DNA of 49,988 bases from Fulvimarina sp. (GTDB taxonomy: Bacteria; Pseudomonadota; Alphaproteobacteria; Rhizobiales; Rhizobiaceae), in assembly GCA_002700095.1 (NCBI GenBank), contig PACL01000064.1, positions 1-49,988 of the forward strand, in the 5' to 3' direction. Shown here piece after piece: positions 8,770 through 16,437 of the stretch. A program made the translations under genes and the position numbers. Positions within the stretch are counted from its first letter, which is position 1, and every line of letters starts with the position of its first letter. Below the pieces are notes generated by a model. It was given only the letters and a program-made list of their open reading frames with translations, made no database searches and was not told the DNA's origin.

Positions 8770-9233
8770 AGCGCGGGCCTCGCGATCATCAGCCAGACGA
8801 TGACCAGCACCGAGCCGAAGCCCGGAAAGCCGAAGACGAACCACACCCGGAACAGTCGGTGATAGGCGGCGGGCAGCGCCTCGCCCCGCAGCGTCGCCGC
8901 AACCGCCAGATCGCGCATGCGCATCTGGATGACGACCACCGGGATCCAGAACAATCCGGCGACGCCGTAGAGAAGCAGCGCCGCACCGAGCCAGCCCGTC
9001 AGGAGATCCGCCCCGGTCTCGCGGGCGAGCCAATAGCCGGTCAGCGGCTGGGCGAACACCGCCGTCGCCGTGAACAGGAAGTCCGCCGTCACCACGATGC
9101 CCGCCGTGCGGGCGACGAAGGCCGCGTCGCGGGTGAGATGGGCCGCCAGCATGAAGAAGGCGATACCCATTCCCGTTCCGAGAATCACCGTGGCGCCGAG
9201 GACATGAAGGTATTTCAGGATGAGATAGGTCAC
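8766..9233 (-). CDS. DUF2269 family integral membrane protein
   Basis: This is a 155-residue protein with four predicted membrane helices, matching DUF2269 (N-terminal YLILKYLHVLGATVILGTGM, later WLGAALLLYGVAGLFWIPVV and a short YHRLFRVWFVFGFPGF block). The histidine in the first helix and the conserved LKYLHVLG pattern are typical of the family. No activity is known. It overlaps the genes on both sides by 4 bp (8766-8769 and 9230-9233), so it is part of a translationally coupled leftward operon with GT39 upstream and SDR/DoxX and DCC downstream. Confidence 0.88.
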   Translation of the reverse strand: MTYLILKYLHVLGATVILGTGMGIAFFMLAAHLTRDAAFVARTAGIVVTADFLFTATAVFAQPLTGYWLARETGADLLTGWLGAALLLYGVAGLFWIPVVVIQMRMRDLAVAATLRGEALPAAYHRLFRVWFVFGFPGFGSVLVIVWLMIARPAL

Positions 9234-10723
9234 GGGCCGGCGAAACCATAAACCGGCATCGTGCCGTCCTTCTCCGCGGCATAGATCGGCGCCACGATGG
9301 TGGCGATCTGCGTCGCGCCGAGACGCTCGATGTCTTTCGCCGAAAATCCGAGAAGCAGCGTGCCTTGCCTCTCGTCTTCGCCGTTCCAGGGCTGGCCGAG
9401 TTCGAACTGGTCGCTCGGCGCCTCGCCCTGCGGCAGGTGAGCGAGGACTTCGAGATCGCTATCGCGCAGCGCATAGGCGATCCCCGCCGTCAGCGCCCGG
9501 CCCTCGACGACGATGCGCCTTGCGCCGGTCCTCGCGGCCAGATCCTGAAGGCTCTCGGCGGTCGTCTGCCAGCCGGCGAGCTGGCGCAGCTGCTTGCCGG
9601 CGCCGGGCGCCTCGCCGGGATTGTAGAAGGCGGTGCCGAGGAGGATCACCAGCGAGGCAAGACCGCAGACGACGAGATTGGTCCAGAAGAAGAACCGCCA
9701 GCGATGGCGGATGACAAGGGCCGTCGCCACGATGACCCCGGCAGGATAGGCGGTGGCGCCCCAATTGACGTTGGCCTGGGCGAGGAAGCCCTGGATGGTG
9801 ATGGCGAAAAGGATCGGCCAGGACAGGATCACGAGGAGGACGTCGGTGCGCGGCGTCTCCGTCCGCGCCTTGAGGAACAGGGCATTGAGCATCGCTCCGA
9901 AGATCACCGGGCCGGCGATGCCGAACTGGGCGCCGAAGAACTCGAAGCCCTTCTTGGCGTTCAGCCGCGACAGGCTCCAGCCGATATTGTCGTTGGCGGT
10001 GTGCTCGAAGGTCGCAAAGCCGTTGAGGGCGTTCCAGACGAGGTTCGGCGCGATGAGGAGAAGCATCACGGCGAGCGCGAGGAGGCTCTCGCGGCGAAAC
10101 AGCCGGCTGCGCAGTTCCGGCATCATCGCCCCCGCCAAAGCGACGAGCGCCGGCAGGTAGATCATCGCATATTTGGCATTGAGCCCCAGCCCGGCCGCGA
10201 CGCCGAAGAGGAGCGCCGGCTTCAGCCCCGGCCGTTCGAGCTGCAGGAGGATGGCCAAAAGCCCGATGCTCCAGAAGAACAGCAGGAACGGATCGGTGGT
10301 GATCAGGAAGGACGAGACCGCGATCCCCGGCATGATCACGAAGAACAGCCCGGTCCAGAAGCCGGTCCGGGGGCCGTAAAGCCTTGCCGCGACGAGCGCC
10401 AGGACGAAGGCGGTCGCCGAATTCACAAGCGGCACGATCGAGCGGACGCAGGCCGCCCCCGATCCGCAGACCTTCGTCTCGAGGCCGATCACCCAGGCGA
10501 TCAGCGGCGGCTTGGTGAAGTAGCCGAAATCGAAATGCTGCGACCACAGGACATACTGCGCCTCGTCGAAGCCGAGCTCGCTCGGCGACAGGAACAGCGC
10601 CAGGACCCGCGATGCCGCGATCGCGGCGAGGATGACGGCCAGCGACGACAGCCCGAGCCAGCGGTCCTGTAGCCGATCGGTCACTCTGGCGCCCTTGCGG
10701 GCCTCGGTGGTCGGGAGCGTCAT
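9230..10723 (-). CDS. GT39-family (ArnT/PMT-like) glycosyltransferase, integral membrane
   Basis: The 497-residue product is a GT-C fold glycosyltransferase that uses polyprenyl-phosphate sugars as donors on the periplasmic side. After a first membrane helix the first outer loop carries the catalytic acidic motif in ELGFDEAQYVLWSQHFDF and the FTKPPLIAW segment that follows it in the family. About ten more helices follow, then a soluble C-terminal domain (about 390-497). Relatives transfer aminoarabinose, galacturonic acid or mannose to lipid A, LPS core or protein. It is the first gene of the leftward operon. It faces a PAP2-GT2 fusion and a LAB_N gene across a 137-bp divergent promoter region, which supports a role in envelope glycolipid modification. 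The acceptor and sugar are unknown. Confidence 0.9.
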   Translation of the reverse strand: MTLPTTEARKGARVTDRLQDRWLGLSSLAVILAAIAASRVLALFLSPSELGFDEAQYVLWSQHFDFGYFTKPPLIAWVIGLETKVCGSGAACVRSIVPLVNSATAFVLALVAARLYGPRTGFWTGLFFVIMPGIAVSSFLITTDPFLLFFWSIGLLAILLQLERPGLKPALLFGVAAGLGLNAKYAMIYLPALVALAGAMMPELRSRLFRRESLLALAVMLLLIAPNLVWNALNGFATFEHTANDNIGWSLSRLNAKKGFEFFGAQFGIAGPVIFGAMLNALFLKARTETPRTDVLLVILSWPILFAITIQGFLAQANVNWGATAYPAGVIVATALVIRHRWRFFFWTNLVVCGLASLVILLGTAFYNPGEAPGAGKQLRQLAGWQTTAESLQDLAARTGARRIVVEGRALTAGIAYALRDSDLEVLAHLPQGEAPSDQFELGQPWNGEDERQGTLLLGFSAKDIERLGATQIATIVAPIYAAEKDGTMPVYGFAGP

Positions 10724-10860
10724 AATGGCTTGTGATCAGGGCGATAAAGGCCGCCTTGACGGTCGGCGTGCGGGCTGTGTCGCATGGCTGAAGACCGGAT
10801 GGGCGGCAAGGGTCGGCGCAACCTGACCCAAGGCGCGATCCAGTGCAAGGACAGTTTTCC
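10724..10860. promoter_or_regulatory. Divergent promoter region between the GT39 and PAP2-GT2 operons
   Basis: This 137-bp gap must hold the start signals for both outward operons, as neither has another upstream gene on its own strand. I could not pick out convincing -35/-10 boxes. The rightward start at ATG 10861 is preceded by AAGGA at 10847-10851. Confidence 0.5.
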
Positions 10861-12606
10861 ATGGATGCACGAGCCCCATCGCCGCCTCGGCCGGGCGCCC
10901 GGCCGCACCGACCGACGAGCGGATGGACGCTTTTCCAGGCAGGCGAGCCGGCGGACGCCGGAAGCGGCCACCCCGGCGGCGTCGGCGGCTCGCGCGGCTG
11001 GCTGCGGCGCCGTCCGCTCGCCGCGCTGACGATCATCCTCGCCCTCGTCAGCCTGTTCTTCCTCAGCTTTCCTAAGATCGACACCGCCGTCAGCGCGCGC
11101 TTCTACGACGACGGCCACGGCTTCGTCGGGATCGGCAATCCCGACCTCGCCACCGTGCGCGAGTTCGGCAACGCGATGACGATCGCGATCCTGTCGGCCA
11201 GCGTCCTCGCCATCTTCGCCGGCCTCCTGGCGCGGCCCCCGCGCTGGCTGATGCGGCCGAGCGAAGGGCTCTTCATCATCTGCGTCTATGCGATCGGGCC
11301 CGGCCTCATCGTCAACGCGATCCTCAAGAGCACCTCCGGCAGGGTGCGACCCCGCGATCTCACCCAGTTCGGCGGCAGCCTGGATTTCACGCCGATCTGG
11401 CAGTTCGGCGGCCAGTGCATCGGCAACTGCTCCTTCTCGTCTGGCGAGGCGGCGGCGGCGGCTTCGGTCCTGGCGCTCGTCTTCGTCGCGCCACGGGGCG
11501 ACCGCTTCGCCCTCGCCCTCGGCCTCGGCGCGGTCGCTGCGATGATCTCGGGCGCACGAATCGCGGCCGGCGGCCATTTCCTCTCCGACGTTCTGGTCTC
11601 CTGGATCATCGTTCTCGCGCTGATCGCGGCGTTTCGGCCGCTCTTCCTCGGCCCGCAGGGCTGGCCGATCGACGCGGCGCTGGCCCGTCTCGGTGAACGG
11701 CTGCGCCGCCCGCTGCCGAAGGCCGCGGCGACGCTTCGGGACGGACTGGCCCAGCCAAGGGACATTCCGCCGCAGAGCGACGTTGCAGCGCTCGCGACAT
11801 TTCCCTATGACGGCCGACATTCGATGGACAACGCGACCCTCCCCCTCCTGAGCAGGACGCGGCCACGGCGCTTCGCCATGGTCAGCGTCGTCGTGCCGGC
11901 AAAGAACGAGGCCGACAATCTCGGCTTGCTCGTGCCGGAGATCGCCGCGGCGCTGGCGGGAAGAGACCATGAGATCGTCGTCGTCGACGACGGATCGACC
12001 GACGGCACGGAGGCGATGATCGCGCGCCTGCGCGCCGACCGAATCGCCGTCCGCCACATCCGCCACGAGCGTTCCGCCGGCCAGAGCCGGGCCGTGCGGT
12101 CCGGTGTCCTGCATGCGGCGGGAGACTGCATCGTCACCATCGACGGCGACGGACAGAACGATCCGGCCTTCATTCCCGCGATGGTCGAGCGGCTGGAGGA
12201 AGGCGGCCCGGCCTGCGGCCTCGTCGCCGGCCAGCGCACCGGGCGCACTGACAGCCCCGCCAAGCGTCTCGCATCCAGGGCGGCGAACCGGCTGCGCACC
12301 GCGATCCTGAAGGATTCCACCCGCGACACCGGTTGCGGCCTGAAGGCCCTGCCGACGGATCTGTTCCGCAGGCTTCCCTATTTCGATGGCTGGCACCGTT
12401 ATCTGCCGGCGCTGGTGCTTCGCGAAGAATTGACCATCGGCCATCTCGACGTGAAAGACCGTCAGCGCCGGTTCGGCCAGTCGAACTACGGCATCTTCGA
12501 CCGGGCAGCCCGGGGCGCCCTCGATCTCTTCGGCGTCTGGTGGATCCTGCGCCGCGGCCGCAGGACGCCGGGCCGGGTCGAGGACGTGACGGCCAGCAAG
12601 GAGTAG
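10861..12606 (+). CDS. PAP2 phosphatase fused to GT2 (ArnC-like) glycosyltransferase
   Basis: One uninterrupted 581-residue frame joins two enzymes usually encoded apart. Residues about 55-265 form a multi-helix PAP2 lipid phosphatase: motif 1 KSTSGRVRP (156-164), motif 2 CSFSSGEA with Glu where most relatives have the SGH histidine (194-196), and motif 3 R(x5)H(x3)D (R233, H239, D243). After a linker, residues about 340-575 form a GT2 domain with VVPAKNEADN, DDGSTDGT (376-383), a DGDGQND DxD-type site and DTGCGLKA, like polyprenyl-phosphate sugar synthases. Start ATG 10861 has AAGGA upstream; GTG 10843 is an alternative. No ribosome site precedes the internal ATG at 11824, so this looks like a true fusion. 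A LAB_N gene follows after 8 bp. Confidence 0.9.
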   Translation: MDARAPSPPRPGARPHRPTSGWTLFQAGEPADAGSGHPGGVGGSRGWLRRRPLAALTIILALVSLFFLSFPKIDTAVSARFYDDGHGFVGIGNPDLATVREFGNAMTIAILSASVLAIFAGLLARPPRWLMRPSEGLFIICVYAIGPGLIVNAILKSTSGRVRPRDLTQFGGSLDFTPIWQFGGQCIGNCSFSSGEAAAAASVLALVFVAPRGDRFALALGLGAVAAMISGARIAAGGHFLSDVLVSWIIVLALIAAFRPLFLGPQGWPIDAALARLGERLRRPLPKAAATLRDGLAQPRDIPPQSDVAALATFPYDGRHSMDNATLPLLSRTRPRRFAMVSVVVPAKNEADNLGLLVPEIAAALAGRDHEIVVVDDGSTDGTEAMIARLRADRIAVRHIRHERSAGQSRAVRSGVLHAAGDCIVTIDGDGQNDPAFIPAMVERLEEGGPACGLVAGQRTGRTDSPAKRLASRAANRLRTAILKDSTRDTGCGLKALPTDLFRRLPYFDGWHRYLPALVLREELTIGHLDVKDRQRRFGQSNYGIFDRAARGALDLFGVWWILRRGRRTPGRVEDVTASKE

Positions 12607-12614
12607 ACAGAGCG

Positions 12615-12947
12615 ATGTGGGCCTACATCAACCATGTCTTCATCGAGCAGTTCGATCTGTGGATCGCCCTCGGCTTCCTCGCCCAGGCGATGTTCACCGG
12701 GCGGTTCATGATCCAGTGGATCGCCTCCGAGCGGGCGCGCAAATCCGTCGTGCCGGTGGCCTTCTGGACCTTCTCGCTGCTCGGCGGATCGCTGCTGCTG
12801 GTCTATGCGCTGCACCGGAAAGACCCGGTCTTCATCATCGGTCAGGCGGCAGGACTCGTCATCTATACGCGGAACCTGATGTTGATCTCCGGCGAGAAGA
12901 AACGCGCCCTTGCCGAAACGGATGGCCTGAAGATACCGGGATCGTGA
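12615..12947 (+). CDS. Lipid-A-disaccharide synthase N-terminal domain (LAB_N) small membrane protein
   Basis: This 110-residue protein has three hydrophobic helices and matches the LAB_N domain (FLAQAMFTGRFMIQWIASER, then WTFSLLGGSLLLVYAL and IFIIGQAAGL-like segments). The domain was named for the N-terminus of some LpxB proteins but is not catalytic. Stand-alone copies accompany GT2 enzymes that make polyprenyl-phosphate sugars and may help their membrane handling or flipping; that role is inferred. The ATG at 12615 is served by AAGGAG overlapping the stop codon of the PAP2-GT2 gene, so the pair is translated together. Confidence 0.88.
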   Translation: MWAYINHVFIEQFDLWIALGFLAQAMFTGRFMIQWIASERARKSVVPVAFWTFSLLGGSLLLVYALHRKDPVFIIGQAAGLVIYTRNLMLISGEKKRALAETDGLKIPGS

Positions 12948-13210
12948 GCAATTCGGCCTCCGGCGGGTCGCTTTTTCCGCCGATCGCCCGACTGTCGCCG
13001 CTTTCGACCCCGAAGCGTTCTGGCGGGTTAACGACGATGCGTCGATGACGCTATAGTCTTGAGCCGAAAGACGATAAGTTTCGCGACGAAGTTCTTCGCG
13101 TCGATCCATGCCACGGGTCTGTGGGTTGCGCTCACAAGAGCGCATGCCTGCGGCAGCACCCGACGCCGACGCCGACATTGAAAACCCTCAAGAGGAGAGA
13201 CGATCCCGAC

Positions 13211-14041
13211 ATGCTCCGACGCACGAAATTCATGAGCCTCGCCGTTTCGGCCATCACCGCGGTCATGCTCGGCGCTGCGGCGCTTCCGGCCGCTGCCGCC
13301 CAGTGCGGCAATTCGGCTGCCGGCTTCGACCAGTGGAAGCAGCAGATGGCCCAGGAGGCCGCGGCCGCGGGCATCTCCCAGCGGACCATCCAGTCGGCCC
13401 TGATGCCGACCCGCTATTCCTCCAAGGTCGTCAGCCTCGATCGCAACCAGCATTCGATGAACCTGTCGCTCGACGCCTTCATGGCGCGCCGCGCACCGGC
13501 CTCCTTCGTTGCCAAGGGCAAGCGGATCATCCAGCAGAACGCCCGGCTGCTCAACTCGATCGAGCAGCGCTACGGCGTACAGAAGGAAGTGCTTGTCGCG
13601 ATCTGGGGCATGGAGACCGGTTTTGGCGCCAATTCCGGCAACATGCCTGTGTTCAGTTCGCTGGCGACCCTCTCCTACGATTGCCGCCGCTCGGCCTTCT
13701 TCACCGAAGAGCTGCTCGCCGCCCTGGCGATCGTCGACCGCGGCGACATGCAGCCGAACCAGATGCGTGGCGCCTGGGCCGGCGAGATCGGCCAGACCCA
13801 GTTCCTCGCCAAGAACTATCTGCGCTTCGCCGTGGACGGCGACGGCAACGGTCGCCGCGACCTGATCAACTCCAAGGCCGACGTGCTCGCCTCGACGGCG
13901 AACTTCCTGCGCCAGCACGGCTGGCGTCCGGGCGCCGGCTACCAGCAGGGCCAGCCGAACTTCGCCGTCCTGCGCGAATGGAACAGGGCCGGCGTCTACC
14001 AGAAGGCCCTGGCGCTCTTCTCCTCCAAGCTCGCCGGCTGA
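13211..14041 (+). CDS. Lytic murein transglycosylase, MltB family
   Basis: The 276-residue product begins at ATG 13211 after GAGGAGA and carries a signal peptide (positions 1-29, ending ALPAAAA) without a lipobox, so it is probably soluble in the periplasm. The Slt2/MltB-type domain shows the catalytic glutamate in the WGMETGFG motif. It also has the AGEIGQTQFLAKNYLRF block and the DGNGRRDLINSKADVLAS segment typical of the family. It cleaves the MurNAc-GlcNAc bond, leaving 1,6-anhydromuramic ends. It lacks the C-terminal peptidoglycan-binding repeat found in longer relatives. A strong hairpin follows at 14091-14119. Confidence 0.92.
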   Translation: MLRRTKFMSLAVSAITAVMLGAAALPAAAAQCGNSAAGFDQWKQQMAQEAAAAGISQRTIQSALMPTRYSSKVVSLDRNQHSMNLSLDAFMARRAPASFVAKGKRIIQQNARLLNSIEQRYGVQKEVLVAIWGMETGFGANSGNMPVFSSLATLSYDCRRSAFFTEELLAALAIVDRGDMQPNQMRGAWAGEIGQTQFLAKNYLRFAVDGDGNGRRDLINSKADVLASTANFLRQHGWRPGAGYQQGQPNFAVLREWNRAGVYQKALALFSSKLAG

Positions 14042-14090
14042 TCGGCAGAGCGCCGCTCTCACGATCGGAGCGGCACCAGATCTTCGGCCC

Positions 14091-14119
14091 CGGGCCCGGT
14101 GCGTCATGCGCCGGGCCCG
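14091..14119. terminator. 13-bp hairpin between convergent genes, probable bidirectional terminator
   Basis: CGGGCCCGGTGCG (14091-14103) pairs with TGCGCCGGGCCCG (14107-14119) over 13 positions including G-T wobbles, leaving a 3-nt loop. It lies between the rightward transglycosylase and leftward GST genes. No T run follows on either strand, so termination efficiency is uncertain. Confidence 0.5.
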
Positions 14120-14176
14120 CTGTCGTTGAGGGCCAGGGCCGGAGACCGACCGGCCACCTCGCCCCGCCCCCTCGCC

Positions 14177-14908
14177 TCAATCGCCGTCGAGTTCCGGATA
14201 ATGCCGGAAGATGCCGTCCTCGTTGAAGGCGAGGCGTCGGTCGCTCTCGAGATAAGCCCGGATGCGCGGGGCGGCGGCGACGCGCTCACAGACTGCCGCG
14301 ACGAGTGGATAGTCCGGCATGAGGCTCGCCATCCGGCGCGGGAAGGCATAGCCGAGCCCGGCGATGGTCTGGAACAGGCCCAGATCGGCATAAGTCAGGC
14401 GATCCGCAACCAGATGCTCCGGCCCGGATGGGTTCGCCGACAAGAGCCTCTCGTACCATCCGAGGAATTTCGGCATCCGCGCGTTGCGGAACTCCTTCGC
14501 GCGGCGGGCGGCCTCCGGCCTCTGGTCGTCGTAATAGAGCGAGACCCCCACCGGATGATGGACGTCATGCGCCTCGGCGACGAGATCGGCCGTGGTCAGG
14601 GCAATGGCGCGGGCGAACAGCCGGTCGGCTTCCGCCTCGGGCGCAAGGCCGTGCCGCTCGCCGAGAGTGGCGACGATCGCCGCGGTCTGCGACAGGACGA
14701 GGTCTCCCGCCACCAGGAACGGCGGCGCGAGCGGAACGTGCGGTCCCTTGTCGCCTCGCAGGAAGGCCGACATCGCCTCGATGCCGCCGCCTTCCGCCGC
14801 GGGAAGCCGCGCCATGTCGCGATAGTCGGCGCCGACCGCTTCAAGCACCAGGCGGACATATTCGCCGCGCCCCGGCAGGCCCGGCCAGTAGTAGAGGTCG
14901 TAGGTCAT
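14177..14908 (-). CDS. Glutathione S-transferase family protein
   Basis: The 243-residue product starts at the ATG at 14908 (MTYDLYYWPGLPGRGEYVRL), giving a normal N-terminal thioredoxin-fold domain (1-85). It has the G-site region PPFLVAGDLVLSQTAAIVATL, with the SQTAAI pattern that contacts the glutathione gamma-glutamyl group. The all-helical C-terminal domain (about 95-240) contains YADLGLFQTIAGL. The tyrosine at 6-7 could be the catalytic residue, as in the Pi/Mu/Sigma-like classes. The enzyme presumably conjugates or reduces electrophiles with glutathione in the cytoplasm. The substrate is unknown. Upstream lies a 335-bp divergent gap with the MepA gene. Confidence 0.9.
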   Translation of the reverse strand: MTYDLYYWPGLPGRGEYVRLVLEAVGADYRDMARLPAAEGGGIEAMSAFLRGDKGPHVPLAPPFLVAGDLVLSQTAAIVATLGERHGLAPEAEADRLFARAIALTTADLVAEAHDVHHPVGVSLYYDDQRPEAARRAKEFRNARMPKFLGWYERLLSANPSGPEHLVADRLTYADLGLFQTIAGLGYAFPRRMASLMPDYPLVAAVCERVAAAPRIRAYLESDRRLAFNEDGIFRHYPELDGD

Positions 14909-15243
14909 CGCGCAACAGTCTCCATGGAAAGCATGACACCGGTGGGCCGCGTCGGCATTCGGTCGCAATTGCCGGCGATTCGTCGTCTGACGTCACCAAG
15001 CAGAGTTTTCCAGAAGTGGTCACCGGTTCTGGGACAAAAACTCTGCTCAAACAAAAGGTCCCGCACGCCAGCCGGGGCACGATGGACCCGGACTTGATCG
15101 TCGTTGCGCGAAGCCGTCCCCTTTTCGAGAAATCTCGCCGCAAGGAGGTTTCACGCGATCAGGCTCGCGGCCCGGCGTTCCGCGACGCCAGAGCGCCACA
15201 TCGGTTGTAATAGGGCGCCGACGCCGCCATTGAAGGAGAGACG
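14909..15243. other. Divergent intergenic gap of 335 bp with a palindromic repeat
   Basis: It lies between the GST and MepA starts and should hold both promoters. The only structure I can support is the inverted repeat at 15000-15046, listed separately. No small gene is convincing here. Confidence 0.6.
15000..15046. repeat. Palindromic intergenic repeat, Rhizobiales dispersed-repeat-like
   Basis: GCAGAGTTTT (15000-15009) is repeated inverted as AAAACTCTGC (15037-15046), a perfect 10-bp arm pair. The centre contains AGAAGTGGTCACCGGTTCTG, itself partly palindromic around GGTCACC. The core resembles the AAGTGG..ACCGGTTT core of the small palindromic element scattered between genes in many Rhizobiales. 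That match is from memory, not a search. It would form a long hairpin in RNA or DNA. Confidence 0.6.
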
Positions 15244-16239
15244 ATGAAGACTGCGAGCCGCCTCCTTGCCGCCATCCTCGCAAGCGCGATCTTCGGCAGC
15301 GCCACGGCCGCTTTGGCCGAAACACCGGCGAAGCTCTTGTTTTCGGCGGAGAGGAACCCCGCGCCGGGGGCGGCCAGGAGCATCGGCTTCTATTCCAATG
15401 GCTGCCTTGCCGGCGGCGCGGAACTGCCGCCGGACGGCCCTCACTGGCAGGCGATGCGCCTCTCGCGCAACCGCAACTACGGTCATCCCGACACCGTTGC
15501 CGTGATCGAGCGGATCGCCGGCGAGGCGGCGCGTGCCGGTGTCTGGCCAGGGCTCCTCGTCGGCGACGTCTCGCAACCGCGGGGCGGCCCGATGGCGTCT
15601 GGCCATGCCTCCCATCAGGTCGGACTGGACTTCGACGTCTGGCTGCAGCCGATGCCCTCCCCGCGGCTGAGCGCCGAGCAGCGCGAGACCTATCCGTTCC
15701 GCTCGGTGCTGAAAAACGGCACGTTCACCGTCGACGATCGCATCTGGAATCCGCGCTACCGCGACCTCATCGAGATCGCCGCCTCGCAAGCCGAAGTCGA
15801 GCGGATCTTCGTCCATCCGGGCATCAAGAAGAAGCTCTGCGAGACGGCCGGACGCGACCGTGGCTGGCTGGCGAAGGTCAGGCCCTATTACGGCCACCAC
15901 GAGCATTTCCACGTCCGCCTGTCCTGCCGCCCGGGCTCGTCCGGCTGCAAGCCGCAGCCGGCGATCGGGGCCGGAGATGGTTGCAACGAGCTCGACTGGT
16001 GGTTCAACGTCGCGCTGCAACCCCCCAAGCCCGGCGGCAAGCCGGCCAAGCCGAAGCCGCCCTTGACGCTCGCCGGCATGCCGAAGGCCTGCAGCGCCGT
16101 CCTCGGCGCGCCGGATGTCGGCGGCTCGGCCGTCGCAGCCGGCGGGTCGTCGTCGGGGATGCAGGCGCCTTCCTATGCCAGCGCCTTCGCACCGCCGGCG
16201 AGTTCCGTGCCCATCCCGACGCCGCGTCCCTTTCGCTAA
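15244..16239 (+). CDS. mepA: Penicillin-insensitive murein endopeptidase
   Basis: This 331-residue periplasmic zinc peptidase cleaves D-alanyl-meso-diaminopimelate cross-links in peptidoglycan. A signal peptide (1-26, ending ATAALA) is followed by the M74/LAS domain. Zinc ligands are visible in ASGHASHQVGLDFDVW (H121 and the D129/D131 pair) and in the HHEHFHVRL motif near 218-226. Cysteines in NGCLAGG and in LSCRPGSSGCK fit the family's disulfides. The C-terminal 60 or so residues are a Pro/Ser/Ala-rich extension beyond the usual domain, ending in PIPTPRPFR. The ATG at 15244 has GAAGGAGAG upstream. Its neighbourhood contains two other wall-cleaving enzymes. Confidence 0.95.
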   Translation: MKTASRLLAAILASAIFGSATAALAETPAKLLFSAERNPAPGAARSIGFYSNGCLAGGAELPPDGPHWQAMRLSRNRNYGHPDTVAVIERIAGEAARAGVWPGLLVGDVSQPRGGPMASGHASHQVGLDFDVWLQPMPSPRLSAEQRETYPFRSVLKNGTFTVDDRIWNPRYRDLIEIAASQAEVERIFVHPGIKKKLCETAGRDRGWLAKVRPYYGHHEHFHVRLSCRPGSSGCKPQPAIGAGDGCNELDWWFNVALQPPKPGGKPAKPKPPLTLAGMPKACSAVLGAPDVGGSAVAAGGSSSGMQAPSYASAFAPPASSVPIPTPRPFR

Positions 16240-16437
16240 GGCTAGGCCTGGCCGCTTCGCTCGGCGCGGGCGCGGCGGCCGGGTCCGACTCCAGCTGGCC
16301 GCCAGGGCCTCGCGGCAACCGGCTGAGACGCCGGGACCGACCCGACTGACACCATGAAAACACCGCTTCGGCTTTGCCTTCGGCGCGGCGATGTCCTATG
16401 TCGATCGGCATGCGAATCGATTGAAGCGGCGGGCACC

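Noticed and set aside
11824..11826. Internal ATG as a separate GT2 gene start
   Set aside because: No ribosome site precedes it and the frame is continuous from the PAP2 part, so fusion is the simpler reading.
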